DNA of 64,000 bases from Brevundimonas sp. GTDB taxonomy: Bacteria > Pseudomonadota > Alphaproteobacteria > Caulobacterales > Caulobacteraceae. The position numbers and the translations under genes are program-made. The notes beneath the pieces were generated by a model, which worked only from the letters and a program-made list of their open reading frames with translations, was not told the DNA's origin and searched no databases. Position 1 is the stretch's first letter; every line of letters starts with the position of its first letter. Where the stretch lies: assembly GCF_003248455.1 (NCBI RefSeq), contig NZ_QFNM01000012.1:1-64000 (forward strand), given 5' to 3'. Of this stretch, positions 9,044 through 17,083 are shown one piece after another.

Positions 9044-9859
9044 GGTGCTGTCAGTCTAACGCTAACTTGTCTCCACTGAGGGTCGTCGCAGTTGACTGAC
9101 CGGAGACGATTTTCATGAAGCCGCTGTCGTTCAAACGCCACCGCTACCCTGCGGAGGTGATCCGCCATGCGGTCTGGCTATATTTCCGTTTCAGCCTGAG
9201 CATGCGGGACGTCGAGGAATTGCTGGCTCAGCGCGGCATCGAGGTCAGCTACGAGACTATCCGCTGTTGGACGAAGAAGTTCGGACCGCTGATCGCCAGG
9301 CGGCTGAAGAAGCGCCGGCCGGTCCCATCGCCACGCTGGCATCTGGACGAAACGGTCTGCCGGATCGGGGGCCGAAGGATGTATCTGTGGCGCGCGGTCG
9401 ATGATGAAGGGGAGGTGCTCGATCTCGTCGTTCAGCGTCGGCGGGATACGGAAGCGGCCTTGAAGCTGCTAAAGCGCCTACTGCGCAACCAACCCGTCAA
9501 GCCGAAACGGATCACGACAGATGGCCTGCTGTCCTACGGCGCGGCGCTTCGAGAACTTGGTCTGGCTCAAATTCACCGACCGGGCCGCCTCAGGGAAAAC
9601 AATCGGATCGAGAACTCACATCTGCCGATCCGACGACGAGAACGCCAGCAGCAGGGCTTCAAATCTCAGCCCTCAGCCCAGCGATTCCTCACTACCCACG
9701 CCGCGATCTACAACACCTTCTACATCCAGCGTCACTTGATCAGCCGCCCTACCCTTCGCCGTTTTCGCGCCGAGGCGGACCTCGCATGGGCGGCGGCGGT
9801 CGCCTAAATCGGAGCAGGTCGGGCAAACTTCATCCGCTGGCGATTAACCTGACAGCACC
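9044..9859 (+). mobile_element. IS6-family insertion sequence, complete
   Basis: An 816-bp element bounded by the perfect 11-bp inverted repeats GGTGCTGTCAG (9044-9054) and CTGACAGCACC (9849-9859), containing one transposase gene. The 8 bp on each side (TAGGTGGC and CCGGCGAG) do not match, so no target duplication is visible. This suggests a deletion or replicative rearrangement after insertion. Its right end abuts the broken remnant of another IS6-family element. Confidence 0.88.
9115..9807 (+). CDS. IS6-family transposase
   Basis: A 230-residue DDE transposase that mobilises the surrounding element by replicative transposition. Visible catalytic residues are Asp78 (WHLDET), Asp136 (ITTDGLLSYG) and the Glu in NRIENSHLPIRRRERQQQ. 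The N-terminal helix-turn-helix region (YFRFSLSMRDVEELLAQRGI) is typical of IS6/IS26 enzymes. Length is normal and the frame is intact, so the element may be active. Confidence 0.93.
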   Translation: MKPLSFKRHRYPAEVIRHAVWLYFRFSLSMRDVEELLAQRGIEVSYETIRCWTKKFGPLIARRLKKRRPVPSPRWHLDETVCRIGGRRMYLWRAVDDEGEVLDLVVQRRRDTEAALKLLKRLLRNQPVKPKRITTDGLLSYGAALRELGLAQIHRPGRLRENNRIENSHLPIRRRERQQQGFKSQPSAQRFLTTHAAIYNTFYIQRHLISRPTLRRFRAEADLAWAAAVA

Positions 9860-9960
9860 CCGGCGAGCTATCGAACCATCTAAATGGGTTGCAGGACTTG
9901 GCCATACGGCTCGTTATCCGACCCGATCAGGGGCGCAACCCGTTTGGCCTGACAAGACCC
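9860..9960 (-). pseudogene. Truncated IS6-family element (right end and transposase N-terminus)
   Basis: On the minus strand an IS end (GGGTCTTGTCAGGCCAAACG, outer edge at 9960) is followed by a leader and an ATG at 9905 encoding MAKSCNPFRWFDSSP. This matches the first residues of the transposase at 25695-26402 (MAKSDNPFRWFDSSP). The frame is cut immediately afterwards by the other IS6 element ending at 9859. The remnant ends 8 bp from the stop codon of the glycerophosphodiesterase gene, so that gene's last residues may have been altered by the insertion. Confidence 0.85.
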
Positions 9961-9967
9961 CACGCGA

Positions 9968-11068
9968 TCATGGCGTGGATGTGCGCCGCCCCAGCGCCGC
10001 AAGGGCGATGTCAGGCTGATCGGTGAACATGCCGTCGACCCCTGCAGCGGCCAGGGCGCGAACCAGGGTCGCGGCGTCGCCCAGTCGGCCATCGTAGCCT
10101 GGTTCGGCCGGGTCGCCCCGGCGCAGCTCGAGCGGCAGGTAGAGGTTTTCGGCGTTCACGCTCCAGACATGAACCTGAAGGCCCGCCGCGTGAGCGTCGG
10201 CGACCAAGGCGGTCACCGAAAGAGACCGGCCCTCGGCGTCGCGGGGAAAGATCAGCTCGGTCTCCGGCCCGACGATGTCGGCGAAGCCCGCGATCATCTT
10301 CAGCCCGTCGGCCGAGTAGACGTCCGACCAGGCGCGGATGTCGTTGGCGCGCAGGAGTTCCTCGGGCGGGGCGACGCTGTTGATCAAGAACATCAGCCGG
10401 ACCGGCGTGATCGGCCGCAGGGCGATCAAGGCCTGGGGCCAGAAGGACTGGATGATGACCGGCGCGTCGCGATCGTTCAGGCCTTCCCGCTCGAGAACAT
10501 CCACCAGCGCCCGCTCCATCGGCAGCCCGATGGAGGCGTGATAGCCGGGGTTCTTCAGTTCGATGTAAAGGCCGACGGGCCGGTCGCGCCGTCGGCTCTC
10601 CTCCTTGGCGATGGCGATGATCTCCGCCAGGGACAGCACGGGCTGTTCCCCGTCATGGGCGGCGCTTTCCCGGCGCTGTTCCGGATTGCGCTCTCGCGCG
10701 CCCAGGGTCTTCAGTTCGGCCAGGGTAAAGTCCTCGACGAACCAGCCGGTGAAGGACTCGCCGTCGATGGTCCTTGTCACGCGACGGTCGGCGAACTCGG
10801 GATGGGCGGCGACATCGGTGGTGCGGCCGATCTCGTTCTCGTGGCGCGAGACCAGGACGCCGTCCCTGGTCATGACCAGGTCCGCCTCGATGTAGTCGGC
10901 GCCCTGGGCCACCGCCAGGCGATAGGCCGCCTCGGTGTGCTCGGGGCGATGGCCGCTCGAGCCCCTGTGGGCGATGACGATCGGCGATGGGAAGGTCTGG
11001 GCGACGGCGATGGCCGGGCCGGACAGGGTCAGGGCGAGGGCCATCAGGCCGGTGAGACGACGGAGCAT
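9968..11068 (-). CDS. Secreted glycerophosphodiester phosphodiesterase, GlpQ-type
   Basis: Hydrolyses glycerophosphodiesters such as deacylated phospholipids to glycerol-3-phosphate and an alcohol, probably in the periplasm. A signal peptide (LMALALTLSGPAIAVAQ) precedes the catalytic start IVIAHRGSSGHRPEHTEAAY, then YIEADLVMTRDGVLVSRHE and the His/Glu-bearing YIELKNPG. The end contains VHVWSVN and DGMFTDQPD. At 366 residues it is the size of periplasmic GlpQ. It starts 18 bp after the STN-type TonB receptor and is the last gene of the fecI-fecR-receptor operon. This suggests the receptor brings its substrate or product through the outer membrane. Confidence 0.93.
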   Translation of the reverse strand: MLRRLTGLMALALTLSGPAIAVAQTFPSPIVIAHRGSSGHRPEHTEAAYRLAVAQGADYIEADLVMTRDGVLVSRHENEIGRTTDVAAHPEFADRRVTRTIDGESFTGWFVEDFTLAELKTLGARERNPEQRRESAAHDGEQPVLSLAEIIAIAKEESRRRDRPVGLYIELKNPGYHASIGLPMERALVDVLEREGLNDRDAPVIIQSFWPQALIALRPITPVRLMFLINSVAPPEELLRANDIRAWSDVYSADGLKMIAGFADIVGPETELIFPRDAEGRSLSVTALVADAHAAGLQVHVWSVNAENLYLPLELRRGDPAEPGYDGRLGDAATLVRALAAAGVDGMFTDQPDIALAALGRRTSTP

Positions 11069-11086
11069 GGCTGTTCCTTGATTGGC

Positions 11087-13867
11087 TTAGCGGCGGAAGG
11101 TCAGGCGCACGCCGTACAGGCGCGGTTCGCCCAGGACGTTGGTCGGCATGCCGATCGACTCCCCGGCGCTGCCGGCGCCCTTACGATAGACCTCGTCGGC
11201 CAGATTGCTGGCGAAGGCCTCGACCTCCCAGTTGGCGGCGTCCGGCGTATAGGCGATCCGCAGGTTCAGCAGGCCATAGGCGTCCTGGTATTCGTCCTGC
11301 AGCAGGTCGGCGACGATGCGGCCGGTCTGCAGTTCGGGCCGGTCGTTGTCGTCCGAGAAGAATATCTTGCTGCGCCATGCATAGCTGGGGCGGATGTCCA
11401 GCGTCCCGCCCGGCGCGGCGACCTTGAGGGAGGCGCCCACCGACAGGCTGTGGTCCGGGGACCGGGCGAAGCGGTTGCCCTCATAGGCGCCCGAGCCGAA
11501 CCGCGCATGACTGTAGGCATATGTTCCGAACAGCGACAGCGCATCGGTCGCCTGCCAGTCACCCTGAAGTTCGACGCCGTAAGCCCGGGCCTCTCCGGCG
11601 TTCGAGGTGATGAAGCCGCTGCCGACCAGTTCCCGGGTCTGGAAATTCTCGTAGTCGTAATAGTAGACCGAGGCGTCGAAGCGCGCCCGCTGCTCGCGCA
11701 GGTAAGTCTTCAGGCCGATCTCGAAGGCGTCGACCGTCTCCGCCGGCGAGATGGTGAACTGGGCCGGCGCGCCCGGGCCGGACGGCGCCGCCGCCGACAG
11801 CACGGCGGCGCGCCGGCCGCGCGAATAGCTGCCGTAGAGATTGGTCGCCCCGGTTAGGTCGTAACGGCTGGTCAGCCGCCAGGTGAAGCCGTCGTCGTCG
11901 AGATCGCCGCTCTCCACGCCGCCGTTGCCGGCGGTCGGCTGGGCGTTGATGCCGAACGCCGGAAGGGCCGTGACCGACAGATTCGTTCCATAGGCCGTCA
12001 GCCCCTGCAGCAGCGCTCGTCCGGTGGCGACGCCGACGGGATTTCCGGTCGCGGCCAGGCCCGAGGCGCCGACGATCCCGCCCAGGATGCTGCGGCCGGC
12101 GACCGAACTGCCCCAGCGGGTGGTCTTGTCGTCGGAGGTGTAGCGCAGGCCCGCGCTGATCTCCCAGCGATCGGTGGCGCGGAAAGTGGCGTCTGCGAAC
12201 AGGTCGATCGAATCCAGGTCCGCCGTATTGTTGGAGGTCTCCACATGCGCCGGGTCGAGGCGCGCCGCGAGCGCGGCCGCCTCGGCTCCGCTCAGCAGGA
12301 TGTTGCCGCCGCTGGACTGCGCCACCACGCCCTGGACGAGCGCGCCGGTGAAGGCGGTGTTGACGAAAAGGCCAAGGGGTGCGGGATTGTTCGCGGGCAA
12401 ACCGGTGAACGGGCCGCCGTTCAGCATCCCCGAGACCTGGGCCAGCAGGATGCGCTCGTCGAACCGGACATCGACCTGGGACCGGGCCCGTTCCCGATAA
12501 TAGTTGGCGCCGACGAACCCGCTCAGCCGTCCGCCGCCGTCGTAGTTCAGGCGGAGTTCCTGGTTGAAGAACCGGCCGCCGTTGTCTTCCATGGTCGTGA
12601 AGACCGGCAGGGAGGTCCCGTCGGCGTCATAGACCTCTATGGAATCCACGTCGCGATAGCCGGAGACGGCGTTCAGCGTCAGGGCGTCGGTCAGGTGGTA
12701 GCGCATCAGGCCGGTGACGCCGGCGTACTGCTGATCGACTCCCAGGCCGCGCCCGCCGGCGAAATCGGCCGGAACCGACAGCCAGACCGGATCATTCGTC
12801 GCCGTACCGGCCAGGACCCGGCCGGTTTCGGGGTCGGTCGGCGACAGGTACATGGACTTGAAGCCCGTGCCATCGGTCTCTTCCTGCTGGAAGTTGAAGA
12901 TCAGGTCTGCGGAGAAGCGGTCCGTCGGCTTGAAGGCGACCGAGGCTCGCACGGCGTCCAGGCGCAGGGCGTTCAATCCGTCCCCGGAGTCGGGCGCCAG
13001 GTTTTCCAAGGAACCGTCACGCTCGCGGTGGCGGCCGGACAAGCGGACCGCCAGCACATCGTTGACGGGCAGGTTGACCATGCCCTCGACCATGGCCTGG
13101 CCCTGGTTGCCGCCCTCGACCGAGGCCGACCAGTCCAGATCGGGCCGCGCGTGGTTCTGGATGACGTTGATCCCGCCGATCAGGGCGCCGCGCCCGAACA
13201 GGGTCGACTGCGGCCCCTTGGCCACCTCGACCCGGGCGATGTCGAACAGTTCGACGAAGGAGCCGCGCGACTTGGAGATCGGCACGCCGTCCTGGAACAC
13301 CGAGACGCGGGGCTCGCTGAAGGAGTCGCCGCCCGAGGAGTTGATCCCGCGCATGACGAAGATCGGATTGTTCGGCGACTGGTCCTCGACCACAAGCCCG
13401 GGCGTGTAGAGCGACAGGTCGCGCAAGGTCGATACGCCCCGTTCGCGCAGGACGTCGCCTGTCAGCGCCGTCAGGGCGAAGGGCACCTCGGTCGCCGCCT
13501 GTTCGCGCCGCTGGGCGGTGACGATGATCTCGCCGAGTTCGGACGCGGCCTCCCGATCGGCGGCCTGAAGGGCGACGACACGCCCATCGTCGCGCGTGAT
13601 GGTCAAGCCGCTGCCGGCAATCAACCGGGCCAGGGCTTCCCGAGGCGCCATCTGGCCGCGAACCGCCGGTGCTGTCCGTCCGGCGACGGCCTCCCCCGTA
13701 TAGAGAACCTGGACCCGGGCCTGCTCCGACCAGGCGTTGAGCGCGGGCCCCAGCGCCTGGGACGGAATGTCGAACGTCCTGGCGGCGTCCTGGGCGTGCG
13801 CCGAAGGCGTGACGATGGCCGCCGCCGCCGCGACGAAAAGGGCGTTGAAGGTTGAGATGGACGTCAT
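11087..13867 (-). CDS. FecA-like TonB-dependent receptor with STN signalling domain
   Basis: A 926-residue outer-membrane transporter. After the signal peptide comes an STN domain (ARTFDIPSQALGPALNAWSE to ITRDDGRVVALQ), which contacts a FecR protein in the periplasm. It is followed by a TonB-box-like EIIVTAQRRE, a plug (MRGINSSGGDSFSEPRVSVF, VEVAKGPQSTLFGRGALIG) and a barrel ending VRLTFRR. The ATG at 13867 has an AAGGCGGGGG ribosome site; an in-frame ATG at 13897 lacks one. FecR and an ECF sigma gene lie immediately upstream and a glycerophosphodiesterase downstream. The receptor is paralogous to 5288-7915, which lacks STN. An organophosphate substrate is inferred from context only. Confidence 0.93.
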   Translation of the reverse strand: MTSISTFNALFVAAAAAIVTPSAHAQDAARTFDIPSQALGPALNAWSEQARVQVLYTGEAVAGRTAPAVRGQMAPREALARLIAGSGLTITRDDGRVVALQAADREAASELGEIIVTAQRREQAATEVPFALTALTGDVLRERGVSTLRDLSLYTPGLVVEDQSPNNPIFVMRGINSSGGDSFSEPRVSVFQDGVPISKSRGSFVELFDIARVEVAKGPQSTLFGRGALIGGINVIQNHARPDLDWSASVEGGNQGQAMVEGMVNLPVNDVLAVRLSGRHRERDGSLENLAPDSGDGLNALRLDAVRASVAFKPTDRFSADLIFNFQQEETDGTGFKSMYLSPTDPETGRVLAGTATNDPVWLSVPADFAGGRGLGVDQQYAGVTGLMRYHLTDALTLNAVSGYRDVDSIEVYDADGTSLPVFTTMEDNGGRFFNQELRLNYDGGGRLSGFVGANYYRERARSQVDVRFDERILLAQVSGMLNGGPFTGLPANNPAPLGLFVNTAFTGALVQGVVAQSSGGNILLSGAEAAALAARLDPAHVETSNNTADLDSIDLFADATFRATDRWEISAGLRYTSDDKTTRWGSSVAGRSILGGIVGASGLAATGNPVGVATGRALLQGLTAYGTNLSVTALPAFGINAQPTAGNGGVESGDLDDDGFTWRLTSRYDLTGATNLYGSYSRGRRAAVLSAAAPSGPGAPAQFTISPAETVDAFEIGLKTYLREQRARFDASVYYYDYENFQTRELVGSGFITSNAGEARAYGVELQGDWQATDALSLFGTYAYSHARFGSGAYEGNRFARSPDHSLSVGASLKVAAPGGTLDIRPSYAWRSKIFFSDDNDRPELQTGRIVADLLQDEYQDAYGLLNLRIAYTPDAANWEVEAFASNLADEVYRKGAGSAGESIGMPTNVLGEPRLYGVRLTFRR

Positions 13868-13958
13868 GGCCCCCGCCTTGGAACTGGAGCGCCGCATTGG
13901 GCGACGCCTTCGAGGGGTGGACGCTTTGACCGGCGCAAACCGCCAAGTCCGCCAAGAA

Positions 13959-14924
13959 TTATTCGGCGGTCGCCAGGATCACCGTATCCGGGGTGCGAAG
14001 AATCCTGAGGGGCATGATGGCCTGAAGCGCCGACAGGAAGTCCGACGGGTCCGTCGAGGTGAACCGCCCGCCTATGGTCAACCGGCCAAGCCTTTGATCT
14101 TCGATCACCAGCTTTCGGTCGAGATAGCGATTGTACTCCGCGACCGCCTCGCTCAACGGCGTCCCGTTGAACACCACCTCGCCTTCGGGCCAAGCCGCGA
14201 TCCGGTCCAGCTCCTCGGGAGGCGCGGCGCCGGCCGCGATCTCGCCATCCCTTGCCAAGAGGCGCTGTCCGCGGACCGCCCGTATCGGCGCCCCTGCCGG
14301 CGTCCGTCCGACGACGACGCCGTCCAGGGGGGTGACGTCCACCCTCCCCGCCTCCAGCCGGGCGTTGTAGCGGCCCGGCGACAGAGCGCAGACGACGCCG
14401 CCGGCGTGAAGCAAGACGGAGCCGGCCTCCGGCCGCGCCGCCACGGCGACCTCGCCGCGATCCAGCCAGAGCGTCAGTTGATCTCCCCGGCTTCGCCACG
14501 ACAGCCGGGTGTCGGTGTTGAGATCTGCGTGTGCGTCGGCGCTCAAGCGCACGGTGCGCCGCTCGCCGACCTTCGTGGATGCGTGTTCCCGCGCCCACAC
14601 CCGGCCCGACACGCCCACCCCGGCGACCGTCAGGCTCAGGGCGCCGAGCGCCAGAAACACCGCTCTGCGCGACCGAGCGGCTGGGCGGGGATGCGCGGCT
14701 AGGCCTGAGGGAAGCGCCTCCCAGGTCGCCACGGTGCGGGCGAACGCGATGGCGTGCGAAGGATCGGCCGCGCGCCAGCGCTCGAACGCCTCAAGGTCGG
14801 CCGATCCCGAGTCCAGGCGCGCGTGCCAAAGCGCCGCCGCTTCCATGGCCTCGGCGCGGCTCGCGGCGCCAGCCCGCGTGGAATCGGATTCAGGATTGGG
14901 CGGATCGCGCATCATTCCGTTCAT
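13959..14924 (-). CDS. FecR-family anti-sigma/sigma-regulator
   Basis: A 321-residue single-pass membrane protein that relays receptor occupancy to the ECF sigma factor. The cytoplasmic part has the DUF4880-like pattern EAAALWHARLDSGSADLEAF and WRAADPSHAIAFARTVATWE. A membrane segment (AVFLALGALSLTVAGVGVSG) follows at about residue 90. The periplasmic FecR domain (GERRTVRLSADAHADLNTDT) and C-terminal EVVFNGTPLSEAVAEYNRY complete it. It lies 44 bp after the sigma gene and 91 bp before the receptor, the classical fecI-fecR-fecA order. Confidence 0.92.
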   Translation of the reverse strand: MNGMMRDPPNPESDSTRAGAASRAEAMEAAALWHARLDSGSADLEAFERWRAADPSHAIAFARTVATWEALPSGLAAHPRPAARSRRAVFLALGALSLTVAGVGVSGRVWAREHASTKVGERRTVRLSADAHADLNTDTRLSWRSRGDQLTLWLDRGEVAVAARPEAGSVLLHAGGVVCALSPGRYNARLEAGRVDVTPLDGVVVGRTPAGAPIRAVRGQRLLARDGEIAAGAAPPEELDRIAAWPEGEVVFNGTPLSEAVAEYNRYLDRKLVIEDQRLGRLTIGGRFTSTDPSDFLSALQAIMPLRILRTPDTVILATAE

Positions 14925-14968
14925 AGACGCGCGAGATCGCCCGCGCCTCCAAGTCGAAAGGGATTTTT

Positions 14969-15553
14969 CTACGATCTCTGGCGGATCGCGCCGGCGAGCG
15001 GTTCCGACGGCGTGCGCGCGGCGGGCTCCACCGTCTCCATCGCCAGGGTCATCAGGACCATGCCGCGCGCCAGCCGCTTTTCGACCGTCGACAGGCTGAG
15101 CCCGAGCCGCTTGGCGATGTCCCGTGTCGATAGATCATGAAGGCGGCGCAGTTCGACGACCTCGCGGCATCGCGGCGGCAAGGCCAGGAGTGCCTGGAGC
15201 GCCCGCTTCAGACGTTCACGTCCCGCCGTCTGATCGAATGCGTCCGGTTCGGGGCTCACAGGGTCTCGAGCCTCTCGGGCGAACAGGCTTTCGATGTGCA
15301 CGATGCGGGCCCGCCGCAGCCGCTGAATCCCGAGGTTGCGGATCATGGTCAGAACATAGGCGCGGGGGTCTTCCATCACCCGCCAGCCCTCCCCCGATAG
15401 AATCCGGGCATAGACGTCATGGACCAGATCGGCCGCTTCGTCGCGCCCGGCGTTGCCGCCTGTGCAGAAACGTCGCGCGGCGGCGAGGAAGCGATCCTCA
15501 TGCGTCAGGATCTCATCGATGAACCATCGATCGACGTCCCTTAGTCCGAACAC
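14969..15553 (-). CDS. ECF sigma factor, FecI-like
   Basis: A 194-residue sigma factor with region 2 (AADLVHDVYARILSGE, RAYVLTMIRNLGIQRLRRAR) and region 4 (LLALPPRCREVVELRRLHDL, IAKRLGLSLSTVEKRLARGM). The start is a GTG at 15553 with GAGG about 9 bases upstream. It heads the fecI-fecR-receptor-phosphodiesterase operon and probably drives transcription of the receptor, plus possibly other genes, when the receptor binds its ligand. No target promoter consensus could be deduced by eye. Confidence 0.93.
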   Translation of the reverse strand: MFGLRDVDRWFIDEILTHEDRFLAAARRFCTGGNAGRDEAADLVHDVYARILSGEGWRVMEDPRAYVLTMIRNLGIQRLRRARIVHIESLFAREARDPVSPEPDAFDQTAGRERLKRALQALLALPPRCREVVELRRLHDLSTRDIAKRLGLSLSTVEKRLARGMVLMTLAMETVEPAARTPSEPLAGAIRQRS

Positions 15554-16018
15554 GTGCGTCCCTCGACCTCGCCGGTAGGCGGCGGGTTGGAGGATGAAGC
15601 GCTGTATGATGACGAACGCCCGACAGCAGCGCGAAATATTCCCGACATCTCAGTCGCCGTCCGCGTCAGAGCTAGCGCACTCCGGGCCGTCCGGGTTCGA
15701 CCGAGAACCGGGCCGGAGCAGGCCGGATATCTACCCGATGTCCGGCTTCAGCGAATGCCGCTTAGGCGAAAAGCGCCCTGCCCTCTCAGATCTGGAAGGC
15801 GCCAAAACCGGTCATTCACTATCGGCCGCAAACACGACATTCAGCGCGGATTTGGAGGTCCGCTTTTCCCGGGCGGTAGCCTCCGGCGGCACCCGTCTCA
15901 TTGCGGGCCTGAGCGCGAACCCTCAAGCTGGTCCGATGGGACGAAAGTCAGTTCCGAAGATGCGCGAGCCCAACCGCCTCCCCGGAGACGAGACGTTTGT
16001 CATTGAATCGGCTCGGCC
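15554..16018. other. Intergenic region with no identified gene
   Basis: About 465 bp lies between the sigma gene and the end of the amidohydrolase. A plus-strand open frame crosses it and continues antisense into the amidohydrolase, but it has no family-like sequence and I do not accept it. The promoter of the sigma operon should lie at the left end. The rest shows no clear hairpin, repeat or RNA gene. Confidence 0.4.
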
Positions 16019-17032
16019 CTATCCTGGGCTGTTGGGGCGTGCGCTTCCAGCGACTTGGCGCGTCTGCAGAAGCCACGTCTCATCGGGATCTAGCGGAAGA
16101 CGCGCCATCGCTTCATTGAGATATTTGTCTAACGGCCCGGAGAATGGCCAATCCGAACCGGGAACGAAGCGGTCTACGTCGATTGCGCGCATCACCCGGG
16201 CCAGGCGCGCCAGGTCGGCTTGCGGCGTGTCGGCATCGAAGACCTGCGCCAGATCGAAATATAGGTTGGCCTTCAGCTCCGGCCGTTCCGCCAGCACCTG
16301 GCGGAAGCCGTCCATCGCATTCCAGGTGTTGGCGTCCAGACCGCCCCAGCCGCCCGAGTGGGCGATGACCACGGGAGTGTTTCCGGCGCGCGGCAGGACC
16401 TGCTCGACGAATATCCGTACATCGCGCGCGCCATAGTCCTCGGCCCGGGTGCGCATGTGGATCATGATGGTCATGCCGGCGGCGGACGCCGCATCGAAGA
16501 CCGTCGCCAGTCGGAAGACCTGGTTCGGGTCGCGCAGATCGACGTCAGAGTTGGTCAGGTGGATCTTCACGCCCGTCGCGAACGGGTCATCCTTCCAGGC
16601 CGCGATCTCATCCAAGGCCGTTGGCGTCAGAGGGTTGACGCCGATGAAGGCGACCAGCCGGTCAGGATGCGAGCGCGCCTGCCCCACCGTGAAGGCGTTG
16701 GCGGCATGGACCAGGGCCGGCGCGTCGGCCAGTGGCGGAACCATCATCGGACTTTCGGCCAGATAGCCGGTGGACATCATCCAGGCCGTGCCGATTCCGG
16801 CTTCGTCCATGTCTTCCAGCAGGTCGGTGACCGTCAGGGGCTCGACGAAGGTCGGGGCGCAGGCGCCGATGCGGCCCGGACTGGCGCAATAGGCCGGCAG
16901 GAAGGCCAGGATTTCCGGCGAATGGACATGGACGTGATGATCCGTGCGCACCGGCTCGGAAGCGTGAGAGGCAGGAGGGCTAGCGAACGCTAGCAGGGCC
17001 GCGCCCAGCAGCGCGGCAGTTCGGTGGGACAT
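16019..17032 (-). CDS. Secreted amidohydrolase-family (Amidohydro_2) hydrolase
   Basis: A 337-residue metal-dependent TIM-barrel hydrolase with an export signal (RTAALLGAALLAFASPPASHA). Metal motifs are visible: HHVHVHS near the N-terminus, MTIMIHMRT in the middle, VVIAHSGGWGG and VPGSDWPFSGP near the end. The family hydrolyses amides, lactones or decarboxylates small acids; the substrate is unknown. The ATG at 17032 is preferred over an upstream in-frame TTG (17047) because it directly starts the signal peptide. It lies 51 bp after the S9 peptidase stop and is probably the last gene of the glycine-riboswitch operon. Confidence 0.85.
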   Translation of the reverse strand: MSHRTAALLGAALLAFASPPASHASEPVRTDHHVHVHSPEILAFLPAYCASPGRIGACAPTFVEPLTVTDLLEDMDEAGIGTAWMMSTGYLAESPMMVPPLADAPALVHAANAFTVGQARSHPDRLVAFIGVNPLTPTALDEIAAWKDDPFATGVKIHLTNSDVDLRDPNQVFRLATVFDAASAAGMTIMIHMRTRAEDYGARDVRIFVEQVLPRAGNTPVVIAHSGGWGGLDANTWNAMDGFRQVLAERPELKANLYFDLAQVFDADTPQADLARLARVMRAIDVDRFVPGSDWPFSGPLDKYLNEAMARLPLDPDETWLLQTRQVAGSARPNSPG

Positions 17033-17083
17033 GGGGAATTCTCGCAAGCCCCGGGCCGCCGCTCGGACGGCCGGGCGGAAGAG

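Noticed and set aside
9036..9867. 8-bp target duplication flanking the IS6 element
   Set aside because: The flanking octamers TAGGTGGC and CCGGCGAG do not match; the same is true for the element at 25631-26458.
15594..16436. A 280-codon plus-strand open frame crossing the sigma-amidohydrolase gap
   Set aside because: Half of it lies antisense to the amidohydrolase, the sequence is low-complexity and Ser/Arg-rich, and no conserved segment was recognised.
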